The notes: generated by a model from the sequence alone, not told the origin. A stretch of DNA of 53,091 bases from JBNKHH01 sp050290245 (GCA_050290245.1 JBNKHH010000010.1:1-53091), one strand, 5' to 3'. Shown: positions 42,334 through 51,364, counted from the stretch's first letter. Translations and numbers: made by a program.

Positions 42334-43185
42334 TTGAACGCACAGACACACCAAGCTGGCTCGAACGTCAGCCTGGCGCGCCGCGCCTGGCAAATCCGCC
42401 GCAATGCGCTTCTGATGGGCGAGGTTCAGGGCCAGGGCTATATCGGCCAGGCGCTTGGCGCCGCAGACACCCTCGCTGTAACCTACTTCCACGCCTTGAC
42501 CTACCGCGCCGAAGACCCCGAGTGGGAAGGCCGCGACCGGTTCTATCTCTCCATCGGTCACTACGCGATCGCGCTTTATGCCGCGCTGATCGAGGCCGGC
42601 ATCCTGCCCGAAGACGAGATCCCGACCTACGGCATGGACGGCAGCCGGATGCCCATGTCGGGCATGGCCGCCTATACGCCGGGCATGGAAATCACCGGCG
42701 GCTCGCTCGGCCAGGGCCTCGGGATCGCGGTCGGCGCGGCCATGGGGCTGAAACGCAAGAACAACCCTGCCTTCGTCTACAACATGCTCTCGGACGGCGA
42801 ACTTGGCGAAGGCTCGACCTGGGAGGCGGTCATGTCCGCCGTCCAGTGGAAGCTCGACAACCTGATCGCCATCGTGGACTTCAACAACCAGCAGGCCGAC
42901 GGCCCCTCGACCATGGCACTGGCCCAGGTGCCCGAAGCCGCCAAATGGGCCGCCTTCGGCTGGCACGCTCAATCCATCGACGGTAACGACCTCGACGCGC
43001 TGGTCGACGCGTTTGACACCGCCCGCAATCTCGACGAACCGCGGCCCCGCGTCATCGTCTGCAACACCAAGATGTGTAAGGGTGTGCCGTTTCTTGAGAC
43101 CCGCGAGTCCAACCACTTCATCCGCGTCGAAGCCGATGAATGGGCCAAAGCCATCGCGCTCATGGACGAGGACAAACCGGAATGA
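42334..43185 (+). CDS. Transketolase, N-terminal (TPP-binding) subunit
   Basis: 283 aa from a TTG at 42334 with AAGGGGG six bases upstream. SIGHYA (His76, as in SKGH), TGGSLGQGLG at 121-130, and the TPP-diphosphate motif DGELGEGSTWEA at 154-165 with Asn184-Asn185 identify the pyrophosphate domain. Transketolases are usually single 660-aa chains; here N- and C-terminal halves are separate coupled genes, as in many archaea and some catabolic loci. It transfers two-carbon ketol units. In this acid-sugar operon its donor may be a four-carbon ketose rather than a pentose phosphate (inference). Confidence 0.88.
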   Translation: MNAQTHQAGSNVSLARRAWQIRRNALLMGEVQGQGYIGQALGAADTLAVTYFHALTYRAEDPEWEGRDRFYLSIGHYAIALYAALIEAGILPEDEIPTYGMDGSRMPMSGMAAYTPGMEITGGSLGQGLGIAVGAAMGLKRKNNPAFVYNMLSDGELGEGSTWEAVMSAVQWKLDNLIAIVDFNNQQADGPSTMALAQVPEAAKWAAFGWHAQSIDGNDLDALVDAFDTARNLDEPRPRVIVCNTKMCKGVPFLETRESNHFIRVEADEWAKAIALMDEDKPE

Positions 43186-44222
43186 CCATCGGAGCCCATT
43201 CCCGGCGCCAGTCCAAGCACGAACCGCGCAAAGTGCCGGAACAGAAACTTGCGACCTCCGCCATGATCGCCTCGCTCGATGCCGAGGGCCGCGAGACCGT
43301 TGCCGCTCCCTTCGGCCATGCGCTCTGCGATCTCGCCAAGACCCGCGGCGACATCGTCGGCCTTACGGCAGATCTGTCGAAATACACCGACCTGCACGTC
43401 TTCGCCGCTGCCTACCCGGAACGGTTCTACCAGATGGGCATGGCGGAACAGGTGCTGGTTTCCGCCGCCGCCGGCCTCGCGCGCGAAGGCTTCACCCCCT
43501 TCGCCACCACCTATTGCGTCTTTGCCTCGCGCCGTGCCTACGACTTCATCATCATGGCGATTGCCGAGGAAAACCTGCCCGTCAAGATCGTCTGCGGCCT
43601 GCCCGGCCTGACCACCGGCTATGGCCCCAGCCACCAGGCCACCGAGGACCTCGCGATCTTCCGCGGCATGCCCAACATGACCATCGTCGACCCCTGCGAC
43701 GCGACCGAGATCGACCAGGCCACCCGCGCCGTCGCCGACTTTGACGGCCCCGTTTACATGCGCCTTCTGCGCGGCAACGTGCCGAACGTGCTGGGCGAAT
43801 ACGGTTACAAATTCGAACTCGGCAAGGCCAAGCTTCTGCAGGGCGGCAACGACGTCCTCTTCATTTCGACCGGCTTCATGACCATGCGCACCATCGACGC
43901 GGCCAGGGCCCTCAAGGCCGAAGGCATCGACTGCGCTATCATGCACGTCCCGACGATCAAGCCCCTGGACGTCAACACCATCAAGGCCGAAGCCGCCAAG
44001 TCCGGCCGCCTTGTTGTTACGGCGGAAAACCACACCATCGTCGGTGGCCTCGGCGAAGCGGTCGCAGCCACGCTGATGCGCGATGGCGTCTTCGTGCCGT
44101 TCAAATCCATCGCCCTGCCCGACGAATTCCTCGACGCTGGCGCCCTGCCAACACTGCACGAGCAATACGGCCTCTCGATCGGCTCGATCGTTGCGCGCGT
44201 CAAAGGCTGGCTTGATGACTGA
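43182..44222 (+). CDS. Transketolase, C-terminal (pyrimidine-binding) subunit
   Basis: 346 aa from ATG 43182, overlapping the upstream stop (ATGA). Contains GLTADLSKYTDLHVF, and QMGMAEQVLVSAAAGLA with the catalytic Glu89 that activates TPP, then TTYCVFASRRAYDF and GLTTGYGPSHQATEDLAIFRG with the substrate His residues. The C-terminal third is the transketolase_C domain. It forms the active alpha2beta2-type enzyme with the preceding subunit. The first 30 residues are basic and precede the pyrimidine domain. Confidence 0.88.
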   Translation: MTIGAHSRRQSKHEPRKVPEQKLATSAMIASLDAEGRETVAAPFGHALCDLAKTRGDIVGLTADLSKYTDLHVFAAAYPERFYQMGMAEQVLVSAAAGLAREGFTPFATTYCVFASRRAYDFIIMAIAEENLPVKIVCGLPGLTTGYGPSHQATEDLAIFRGMPNMTIVDPCDATEIDQATRAVADFDGPVYMRLLRGNVPNVLGEYGYKFELGKAKLLQGGNDVLFISTGFMTMRTIDAARALKAEGIDCAIMHVPTIKPLDVNTIKAEAAKSGRLVVTAENHTIVGGLGEAVAATLMRDGVFVPFKSIALPDEFLDAGALPTLHEQYGLSIGSIVARVKGWLDD

Positions 44223-45135
44223 CCGCACCGCCATCATAGGGCTGGGTGCCATGGGGCAGGCCATGGCGAAAAACATCCTCGATGCGGGCATCGCGCTGTC
44301 CGGTTTTGACCTCTCGAGCGAGGCAATGGACCGCTTTGAACAGGCAGGCGGCACTCGATCCGAAACCGCCGCCGATGCAGCCTGGGATGCCGATCTCGTG
44401 ATCCTCATGGTCGTCAACGCCGACCAGGCCCGCGACGTCTTGTTCGGGTCGGGTGAAGTCGCCGAGGCTATGGCCAAGGGGGGCACAGTGATGCTGTGTT
44501 CAACCGTCGCCCCAAGCGATGCCAAGGACATCGCCGCCCGCCTCGCCGATCAGAACAAGCGCATGCTGGACGCCCCGGTTTCGGGCGGTCAGGCCGGTGC
44601 CATGGCGGGCACACTCACGATCATGGCCTCGGGCGAAAAGGCTGCCTTCGACCGCGCCGAAAGCGCGCTTAGGGCCATCGCGGGCAAGGTCATGAACCTC
44701 GGGACCGAACCCGGCATCGGCGCAACCTACAAAGTCGTCCACCAGCTGGCCGCCGGGGTCCACCTTGCTGTGGGAGCCGAACTGATGGCGCTTGGCACCA
44801 AGGCCGGATGCGACCCTCAGATTCTATTCGACATCGTCATGGGAGCCGCCGGCCAAAGCTGGATGTTCGGCGACCGTGGCCCGCGCATGATGCAGGAAAA
44901 CCCCGCCGTCACTTCCAGCGTTGATATCTTCATCAAGGACCTCGACCTTGTGACGCAAACCGCCCGCGACGCGGGTGTGCCCGTGCCGCTCGCCGCCGCG
45001 GCTCTGCAAATGTTCATCGCAGCGCGCGGCCTTGGCCATGGGCCGGACGACGACAGCCTCGTCATCCGAGCCTACGAGGCCGCCACCGGCACTCCTGCCT
45101 TCAAGAAATCCGAGACCGAACGGAACCTGACGTGA
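44215..45135 (+). CDS. ltnD: L-threonate dehydrogenase-like beta-hydroxyacid dehydrogenase (LtnD type)
   Basis: 306 aa, ATG at 44215 eight bases inside the transketolase end. NAD-binding GLGAMGQAMA at 9-18, substrate motif DAPVSGGQAGA at 119-129, and catalytic Lys173 in TYKVVHQLAAG define the 3-hydroxyisobutyrate/tartronate-semialdehyde/threonate dehydrogenase family. Sequence and context (with DenD) favour L-threonate 2-dehydrogenase, giving 2-oxo-tetronate. 6-phosphogluconate-type or hydroxyisobutyrate activity is the alternative. Its end overlaps the next gene (GTGA). Confidence 0.8.
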   Translation: MTDRTAIIGLGAMGQAMAKNILDAGIALSGFDLSSEAMDRFEQAGGTRSETAADAAWDADLVILMVVNADQARDVLFGSGEVAEAMAKGGTVMLCSTVAPSDAKDIAARLADQNKRMLDAPVSGGQAGAMAGTLTIMASGEKAAFDRAESALRAIAGKVMNLGTEPGIGATYKVVHQLAAGVHLAVGAELMALGTKAGCDPQILFDIVMGAAGQSWMFGDRGPRMMQENPAVTSSVDIFIKDLDLVTQTARDAGVPVPLAAAALQMFIAARGLGHGPDDDSLVIRAYEAATGTPAFKKSETERNLT

Positions 45136-45887
45136 AACTCCTCGACGCAAGAACCGCCATCATCACCGGCGCCGCCAGCGCGCGCGGGCTCGGAAAGGCA
45201 ACGGCGATACTCTTTGCCGAGCACGGTGCCCGCGTCGCCATTCTGGACCTCGGCGAAGCCCAGGCTCAGGCGGCTGCCGCCGACCTGCCCGGCGACGGCC
45301 ACATTGGCCTTGCCTGCAACGTCACAGACAAAGCCGCCTGCGCCGATGCGACCACCAAAGCGCTCGACGCTTTCGGCCAGGTCGATATCCTCGTCAACAA
45401 CGCAGGCATCACCCAGCCCCTGAAGATCATGGGGATCGAGCCGGAAAACTATGATGCCGTCCTAGACGTCAACCTGCGCGGCACGCTCTACATGAGCCAG
45501 GCCCTGATCCCCCACATGCGCGAGCGCAAATCCGGCTCGATCGTCAATATCTCATCCGTCTCGGCGCAGCGCGGCGGCGGTATATTCGGTGGCCCACATT
45601 ACTCGGCCGCCAAGGCCGGCATCCTTGGCCTGACCAAGGCCATGGCCCGCGAACTGGCACCCGACGGCATCCGTTCGAACGCGGTCTGCCCCGGCTTCAT
45701 CGCCACCGACATCACCGGCGGCAAACTCTCGCCGGAGATGCTGGACCAAATCCTCGATGGTATCCCGATGGGTCGCGCGGGCGAAGCTTCTGACGTCGCG
45801 GGCTGCTGCCTGTTCCTGGCTTCGAACCTCTCGGCCTACGTCACGGGATCCGAAGTCGACGTGAATGGTGGCTCGCTCATCCACTGA
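45132..45887 (+). CDS. SDR-family oxidoreductase (acid-sugar operon)
   Basis: 251 aa from a GTG at 45132 that overlaps the LtnD stop. Cofactor motif TGAASARGLG near 12-21 has the normal Gly spacing, NNAG near 90, Ser in NISSVSAQ and the catalytic YSAAKAG. Ends SEVDVNGGSLIH. It is the last gene of the transketolase operon and probably oxidises or reduces a carbonyl of the same pathway. It converges with the LysR gene, overlapping its end by 11 bp. Confidence 0.85.
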   Translation: MKLLDARTAIITGAASARGLGKATAILFAEHGARVAILDLGEAQAQAAAADLPGDGHIGLACNVTDKAACADATTKALDAFGQVDILVNNAGITQPLKIMGIEPENYDAVLDVNLRGTLYMSQALIPHMRERKSGSIVNISSVSAQRGGGIFGGPHYSAAKAGILGLTKAMARELAPDGIRSNAVCPGFIATDITGGKLSPEMLDQILDGIPMGRAGEASDVAGCCLFLASNLSAYVTGSEVDVNGGSLIH

Positions 45888-46866
45888 CCTCAGGACCAAC
45901 CGTCAACTCGGTCGCCCCGCCGATCTCGTCCAGAACCAGCCCGTGTCGCGCGACAATGCGGGCCGTTGCCGCGTCATGCTCCGCGCGTTGAACGTCCAGC
46001 CAGTCAAGGAACAATCGGACCGCGCGCCGGTTCAGGTTTCGACCGGGGCAGATCACCCAATAGGCCGGAAAGCTGATGACCGGCACCGATGGCGTCACCG
46101 GAACCAGCCGACCGGCGGCCACTTCGTCCGCCGCCAGAGCAAGGGATTCCAGAACGACCCCCGCACCGTCCAGCGCAAGCTGCAATGCCATTGTCGAACG
46201 GTCCATCAGAATCGTCTTGCGGTTCGCACTGGTCGCCAAACGGTTACGCAAAAGCCAGGAATCCCACTGGCAAAGGGCGCGCGCGCTGTCGATCAGACGG
46301 GCCTTATCCAGGACCTCTGCGGGATCGCCGGACTTCGGCAACCCTTCCAGATAGGCAGGATTGCACAAAGGCAATACCTGGTCGCTCATCACCGACTGGG
46401 TGTGCAGGCCTTCCCAGCCTCCGATGCCGTAGCGGATATCCAGGTCCATCACCTCGCGATCGAAATCGGTCGGGTCCGGAGCGGCGTCGACGCTCAGGTC
46501 CAAATCGGGATGATGCGCCACGAAATCCGACATCCGTGGCCCCAGCCAGCGCACCCCGAAACTGGGCGTCACCCGAAGGTTCAGCCGTCGGTTCGCCTTG
46601 GTCCGCCCCAGGTTCTGGCGCGCATCGTGCAACATTCGCAACGCGGTCGAACACGACTGGTAAAGTTGTTCCCCTTCCAGGGTCAGGCTCAGCAATCGAC
46701 CTTCCCGGCGAAACAGCTTGATGCCCAGCTGCTGCTCAAGTTGCCGGATCTGCTGTGACACCGCGGAAGGTGAAACCGACAACTCCTCGGCAGCGCGGGT
46801 CACGGTTCCCCGGCGGGCAACGGCCTCAAAATACAGATGCGCGTTCAGGTTCAGGAATTTGGCCAT
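45877..46866 (-). CDS. LysR-family transcriptional regulator (GcvA-like)
   Basis: 329 aa. Helix-turn-helix at about 18-60 (GTVTRAAEELSVSPSAVSQQIRQLEQQLGIKLF), followed by the usual linker helix and a substrate-binding domain of two lobes with RLNLRVTPSFGVRWLGPRM, the GcvA-subgroup signature. It lies 24 bp downstream of gntR on the same strand, so the two regulators are probably co-transcribed. Likely target: the transketolase/dehydrogenase operon it converges with, or the TRAP genes. Confidence 0.9.
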   Translation of the reverse strand: MAKFLNLNAHLYFEAVARRGTVTRAAEELSVSPSAVSQQIRQLEQQLGIKLFRREGRLLSLTLEGEQLYQSCSTALRMLHDARQNLGRTKANRRLNLRVTPSFGVRWLGPRMSDFVAHHPDLDLSVDAAPDPTDFDREVMDLDIRYGIGGWEGLHTQSVMSDQVLPLCNPAYLEGLPKSGDPAEVLDKARLIDSARALCQWDSWLLRNRLATSANRKTILMDRSTMALQLALDGAGVVLESLALAADEVAAGRLVPVTPSVPVISFPAYWVICPGRNLNRRAVRLFLDWLDVQRAEHDAATARIVARHGLVLDEIGGATELTVGPEVSG

Positions 46867-46890
46867 CTGTCTCTCCCGGCAGCCGGCGCC

Positions 46891-47595
46891 TCACACGCCG
46901 GCGGCTTTGGCATCGTTCATGGCGCTCCGGATATCTTCCGCAAGATACTTCAAATGGTTGCCGATGGCATCCGCCGCTTTCTGACCGTCGCGCGCGCGCA
47001 ATGACTGAACGATCTGCCCGTGGTGCTCGACCACCCTTTCGCGACTGCGCCGCTGAATGGCCGCCAGGTAACGCGCGCGCCACAACCGCGCCAGGTAAAC
47101 GCCATGCGTCTGCGCCAGTGCCTCGTTGTGCGACGCCTTCGCGATGGCCGTATGAAACGACATGTCGATCTCGAACATGTCCAGCGGATCGGTCCGATCG
47201 AATTCATCGGCCATGCGCTGCGCCAGGGCCGCGACACCTTCAATGTCCGCCTCGTCCGCGTGGACACAGGCCAACCGGCCCGACAGTTTCTCAAGTGTGA
47301 CCAGCACGACAACCTGGTCCGAGATTTCCTTGAAATCGGGATTTGCGACCAAAGGGCTGCGCGACGGGCGCAGGGTCACAAGCCCCTCTCGCGCCAACAG
47401 ACGGATCGCCTCGCGCATAGGGGTCCTGCTCACGCCCATTTCGGCGGCGGTGTCGCGCTCTTTCAATGAGGATCCCGGCGGCAATTTTCCCCGCAAGATA
47501 TCGCGACGCAACTGATTTGCGATCTGTTCAGGGAGAACACGCCGACGTTCCAATGATCCCTCCAAAACGTTCGGACAATTTCGGGTTTCCTCCAT
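46891..47595 (-). CDS. GntR-family regulator with FCD domain
   Basis: 234 aa. Winged helix at about 20-85 (QIANQLRRDILRGKLPPGSSLKERDTAAEMGVSRTPMREAIRLLAREGLV), then an FCD domain with metal-site candidates Asp and His in FEIDMSFHTAIAKASHNEAL and EHHGQIV. FCD-type GntR proteins respond to sugar acids or other carboxylates. It is divergent from the TRAP transporter, and the palindrome TTTGGTATACCAAA in the gap (47640-47653) is of the type bound by this subgroup (UxuR/ExuR-like). Likely repressor of dctPQM and its own gene. Confidence 0.9.
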   Translation of the reverse strand: MEETRNCPNVLEGSLERRRVLPEQIANQLRRDILRGKLPPGSSLKERDTAAEMGVSRTPMREAIRLLAREGLVTLRPSRSPLVANPDFKEISDQVVVLVTLEKLSGRLACVHADEADIEGVAALAQRMADEFDRTDPLDMFEIDMSFHTAIAKASHNEALAQTHGVYLARLWRARYLAAIQRRSRERVVEHHGQIVQSLRARDGQKAADAIGNHLKYLAEDIRSAMNDAKAAGV

Positions 47596-47639
47596 GGCAC
47601 TAAACCCAAGAAACTACAGGAAACCCATAATTTTTTCGA

Positions 47640-47653
47640 TTTGGTATACCAAA
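47640..47653. promoter_or_regulatory. Perfect palindrome TTTGGTATACCAAA (GntR/FCD operator candidate)
   Basis: A 14-bp perfect palindrome in the 188-bp gap between gntR and dctP. The TTGGTATACCAA core is the classical operator of sugar-acid FCD regulators. It is 131 bp upstream of the dctP ATG and 45 bp from the gntR start, so it can control both. Confidence 0.65.
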
Positions 47654-47783
47654 ATTGGTTGCTTGTCGACTGCGCGTTGAGTACCCTCTCGCACAGGATG
47701 GAAACCCATCTTCGCCACGCGCCTGCTCGCGCGTGACAAAACAATCGGTGAATACTTCTTCACCACAGGGAGGAAAACAGAAT

Positions 47784-48797
47784 ATGAAAGCAAAGTCCTT
47801 GATGCTGGGCGTTGCAGCTGCTGCCGTGGCAGCCTCTGCAGCCGTCGCTGACCCCGTCACCCTGCGCGTGCAGACGCACTATGCGACCGAACACCCGACC
47901 GGCAAACAGCTGGCAATCTGGGCCGACGACGTTCAGGTCATGTCCGGTGGTGATATCACTGTCGAGATGTTCTATTCGTCGTCCGTCGTCGCCACGACCG
48001 AAACCTTCGATGCTGCCATCAACGGCATCCTTGACTGCGACGCAACCGGCGGCGCCTACCAGACCGGCAAGAACCCGGCGTTCCAGTTCGTCGGCGACAT
48101 CATGGGTGGCTACGACACCCCCTGGCAGCAGTATTCATGGCTGTATTACGGTGACGGCTACGATGCAGCCCAGGAACTTTACAATGCTCAGAACATGCAG
48201 CTGATCGGCTGGTCGATCTATGGCCAGGAATCGCTGTCGTCCTCCAAGCCGATCCGTGGCTTCGAAGACCTGAAGGGCTGGAAGTTCCGTTCGCCTCCGG
48301 GCATGGAAACCGAGATCTTCGAAAAGCTCGGCGCCTCGCCGATCGTGATGGACTTCACCGAGATCTTTACCGCGCTTGAAACGGGGATCATCGACGGCGC
48401 AGACGCTTCGGGTCTCTACAACAACGTGGGTCTCGGCCTCTACGACATCGTCAAGCACGCCACCTACCCCGGCTTCCACTCGATGCCGTCGGACCACCTG
48501 GCCTGTAACCTCGACGTCTGGAACGGCCTGACCGACCAGCAGCGCCGGATCATCGACACTGCATGGCAGAAGGTCTCCTTCCAGATTGCCCTGTCGAACG
48601 AGCTGAACAACAACGCCGCAGCTGCCCAGCTGAAGGCCGAAGGCGTGTCGCTCTATGACTGGTCGCCCGAGGACCGTGCCGAGTTCCGCAAAGCCGCTCA
48701 GGCTGCCTGGGATGACTGGGGCACCCGTTCGCCGGAAGCTGGCGCCATCCTCGCCAGCCACAAGTCCTATCTCAAGCAGCTGGGTCTGATCGAGTAA
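47784..48797 (+). CDS. dctP: TRAP transporter substrate-binding protein DctP
   Basis: 337 aa from ATG 47784 with GGGAGGA upstream. Residues 1-22 are a Sec signal peptide (MKAKSLMLGV ... AVA). The mature chain has SSKPIRGFEDLKGWKFRSPPGMETEIFEKLGASP, the TRAP DctP fold with the Arg that salt-bridges the ligand carboxylate, and ALETGIIDGADA. It resembles the mannitol/chloroaromatic-type subgroup by its TGGAYQTGKNPAF segment. Captures an organic acid, here likely an acid sugar, in the periplasm. First gene of the TRAP operon. Confidence 0.9.
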   Translation: MKAKSLMLGVAAAAVAASAAVADPVTLRVQTHYATEHPTGKQLAIWADDVQVMSGGDITVEMFYSSSVVATTETFDAAINGILDCDATGGAYQTGKNPAFQFVGDIMGGYDTPWQQYSWLYYGDGYDAAQELYNAQNMQLIGWSIYGQESLSSSKPIRGFEDLKGWKFRSPPGMETEIFEKLGASPIVMDFTEIFTALETGIIDGADASGLYNNVGLGLYDIVKHATYPGFHSMPSDHLACNLDVWNGLTDQQRRIIDTAWQKVSFQIALSNELNNNAAAAQLKAEGVSLYDWSPEDRAEFRKAAQAAWDDWGTRSPEAGAILASHKSYLKQLGLIE

Positions 48798-48834
48798 CGT
48801 TTTCCTAGCAAGTAACGGAAAACAAACATGAAAA

Positions 48835-48864
48835 AAGTAAGCCCCCGGAATCGGGGGCTTACTT
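48835..48864 (+). terminator. Very strong stem-loop between dctP and dctQ
   Basis: AAGTAAGCCCCCG (48835-48847) pairs perfectly with CGGGGGCTTACTT (48852-48864) around GAAT, a 13-bp stem. No T-tract follows on the plus strand, so it more likely protects dctP mRNA and slows transcription than terminates fully. On the minus strand it is followed by TTTTTT. Confidence 0.75.
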
Positions 48865-48911
48865 GCCCAAGCCCGAAATAATTCAAAGCTGGGCACGCGG
48901 GGAGGACAATC

Positions 48912-49721
48912 GTGGAACAACAGGACAGCCTCTGGCTGGGCTCGATGAAGGGGCCTATCCGGTTTCTGGCACTCGCTTTCGGAGCCGTCACGGCCCTGAT
49001 CTATATCTGGCTCGTGGCAAACCGCATGCTCTCCGAGGAGGCCATCGGCATGCACGAGATGATCCGCCCGACTGGTCGACCGATCGTCTGGGTCATGCTG
49101 ATCTCGATCGCGGGAACGCTGCTCTTTACATCGCTCTACCTGTCCGACACCAAGGGCGCCATCGAAGACACACCGCGCGGCTTTTTTGACATCCTGTCGC
49201 TTGTGACGTCCCGCCTCGCGATGATTGCCATCACCCTTGTCGTTATCGTGATGTTCTACGAAGTCGTCTCGCGCTACGTGTTTTCCCGCCCGACGCTCTG
49301 GGCCAACGAACTCTCTCTCTGGATCGCGGCCTTCGTCTTTCTCTTCGCCGGCCAGTACGCCATGCAACAGCGCAGCCATATCCGCATCTACGTCATCTAT
49401 GACCTGATGCCGCGCTGGATGCAGAAGACGGCCGACGTGATTTCGCTCCTGCTCCTTCTGTCTTTCACCTTCGCCCTTGTCTGGGGCGGCTATGCCGACG
49501 CCGAGCGTCGGATGCTGCGCATGGAGACGTTCGGCACTGCCTGGGATCCGCCAATTCCAGGTGTCGTGAAACCGGCCATCCTCGCCATCATCGTTCTCGT
49601 GGCCATCCAGGCAATTTCGAACCTGATCGCCGACTGGCACAAGGCCCCCGAGCATCATTCGGCCGCCGATGATATCGACGAGACCGAAATCGAAAACATC
49701 CGCCGGGCGCTGGAGGACTGA
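48912..49721 (+). CDS. dctQ: TRAP transporter small permease DctQ, N-terminally extended
   Basis: 269 aa from a GTG at 48912 with GGGGAGGA upstream. The DctQ core (about 95-245) contains VVIVMFYEVVSRYVFSRPTLWANELSLW and the QRSHIRIYVIYDLMP loop, with four membrane helices. The first 85 residues add two extra hydrophobic segments (about 15-40 and 55-75), since typical DctQ proteins have only 160-180 aa. The tail is acidic (HSAADDIDETEIENIRRALED). It is one base away from dctM (TGAG ATG). Confidence 0.88.
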   Translation: MEQQDSLWLGSMKGPIRFLALAFGAVTALIYIWLVANRMLSEEAIGMHEMIRPTGRPIVWVMLISIAGTLLFTSLYLSDTKGAIEDTPRGFFDILSLVTSRLAMIAITLVVIVMFYEVVSRYVFSRPTLWANELSLWIAAFVFLFAGQYAMQQRSHIRIYVIYDLMPRWMQKTADVISLLLLLSFTFALVWGGYADAERRMLRMETFGTAWDPPIPGVVKPAILAIIVLVAIQAISNLIADWHKAPEHHSAADDIDETEIENIRRALED

Positions 49722-49722
49722 G

Positions 49723-51351
49723 ATGGAATTCCTTGAGCTGTTTTCATGGATGAAGGTCGACAGTATCGCGACCCTCAGCCTCGTCTTGCTGATCGGCATG
49801 TTCATTCTTCTGGCCATTGGCATGCCGCTCGGTTTTGCCTCGGCATTCCTCGCGGTCGCCGTGCTCATGATGAAGTTCGGGCCCGAACTCCTGTTCCGCA
49901 ACTTCGGGGCAGGCCCCATGTCGGTCCTCGGCCAGGCGGTCTACCGGCAAATGACGAACTACGTCCTCATATCGGTGCCGTTGTTCATATTCATGGCCGC
50001 TCTTCTGGAGCGGTCGGGCATCGCCAAGGACATGTACTCATCGCTGAACCTCTGGCTGTCCAGGATGCGCGGCGGTATTGCGATCGTGACCTCGATCATG
50101 GCCGTCATCATGGCCGCCATGTCCGGCATCATCGGCGGCGAGGTCGTCCTTCTCGGACTGATCGCCCTGCCCCAGATGCTGCGGCTCGGTTATAACCAGA
50201 ACCTCGCCATCGGCACGATCTGTGCATCGGGCAGTCTCGGCACCATGATTCCGCCGTCAATCGTCCTGATCTTCTATGGTCTCGTGACCGAAACCTCGAT
50301 CAAGGCGCTCTTCACGGCGTCCTTCCTGCCGGGCTTCATGCTGGCTTCTTTCTTCATCGTCTACATCCTGATCCGTACGAACCTCAATCCGTCGCTCGCG
50401 CCTCTGCCCGAGGCACAGCCGGGCGACCACGAGGGTCGTGAAAAAACACTCCGGTTCATCGGGTTCCTGTCGCGTTTCGCGATGTGGATCACGGGCGTCC
50501 TGTTCCTGCGGGCGGTTTTCTTCACCGTCACCGGCGCCAACGTCGTCACCGAGGGCGTCGACCCGATCCCGCTCGGAATGGTCGCCGACATCCCCTACAT
50601 CATTGGCGCCTTCGTCCTCTCGGGCATCGGCATGTTCCTCATCGCCGGGCGCGAACGCACAGCCGAGGGCTGGGAAATGGGCAAGGGCCTCATCGCCCCG
50701 ACCATCGTCATCGGCGTCGTCTTGGGCTCGATCTACATGGGCATCACCGGCATCACCGAGGCCGCGGGCATGGGCGTCGTCGCCGTCTTCGTGATCGCCG
50801 CTGTGCGCCGCGAAATGTCCTTCGAAATCGTCTGGGACAGCCTCATGCGCACACTCAAATCGACGGGCACGATCATCTGGGTCACCATCGGCGCCGCCTC
50901 CCTGGCCGCAGCCTATACCCTGGCCGGCGGCCCGACCTATGTCGCCAACCTGATCGTCGCCTCGGACCTGCCGACAATGGGCGTCATCCTGGTGATGATG
51001 GTCATCTTCCTGATCATGGGCATGTTCATGGACTGGGTCGGCATCGTCCTCCTGATCATGCCGGTTTTCCTGCCGATCGTGCTGAAACTGCCGGTCGAAG
51101 AAATCGGAGTCTTCGGCGAGCTGAACCCGCGCCACGTCGCGATCTGGTTCGGCGTGGTCTTCTGCATGAACATGCAGGTCAGCTTCCTGTCACCGCCCTT
51201 CGGACCAGCTGCCTTCTACCTCAAGTCGGTGGCTCCCCCCGAGATCTCGTTGACGGATATCTTCAAGGGCTTCCTGCCGTTCATCGTGCTCCAGCTCTGC
51301 GCGCTCTCGGTGCTCCTGATCTGGCCGCCGATCATCGCGATCTTCCTCTAA
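49723..51351 (+). CDS. dctM: TRAP transporter large permease DctM with internal insertion
   Basis: 542 aa, against about 430 aa for ordinary DctM proteins. Characteristic parts: GMPLGFASAFLAVAVLMM, SGIIGGEVVLLGLIALPQMLRLGYNQNLAIGTICASGSLGTMIPPS, and near the end MDWVGIVLLIMPVFLPI. The extra length is a central stretch at about residues 240-322 with two additional hydrophobic segments (RFAMWITGVLFLRAVFF and IIGAFVLSGIGMFLIAG), like the mannitol/chloroaromatic TRAP subgroup. It is the sodium-coupled transporter subunit. Confidence 0.9.
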   Translation: MEFLELFSWMKVDSIATLSLVLLIGMFILLAIGMPLGFASAFLAVAVLMMKFGPELLFRNFGAGPMSVLGQAVYRQMTNYVLISVPLFIFMAALLERSGIAKDMYSSLNLWLSRMRGGIAIVTSIMAVIMAAMSGIIGGEVVLLGLIALPQMLRLGYNQNLAIGTICASGSLGTMIPPSIVLIFYGLVTETSIKALFTASFLPGFMLASFFIVYILIRTNLNPSLAPLPEAQPGDHEGREKTLRFIGFLSRFAMWITGVLFLRAVFFTVTGANVVTEGVDPIPLGMVADIPYIIGAFVLSGIGMFLIAGRERTAEGWEMGKGLIAPTIVIGVVLGSIYMGITGITEAAGMGVVAVFVIAAVRREMSFEIVWDSLMRTLKSTGTIIWVTIGAASLAAAYTLAGGPTYVANLIVASDLPTMGVILVMMVIFLIMGMFMDWVGIVLLIMPVFLPIVLKLPVEEIGVFGELNPRHVAIWFGVVFCMNMQVSFLSPPFGPAAFYLKSVAPPEISLTDIFKGFLPFIVLQLCALSVLLIWPPIIAIFL

Positions 51352-51364
51352 ATTTGAAACGTTT

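Noticed and set aside
42969..44531. 520-aa minus-strand ORF across the transketolase and LtnD genes
   Set aside because: Antisense to three strongly recognised genes; composition is that of a shadow frame.
48135..49919. 594-aa minus-strand ORF across dctP and dctQ
   Set aside because: Antisense to recognised TRAP genes and crosses the intergenic stem-loop; rich in His/Asp/Arg as expected for a shadow.
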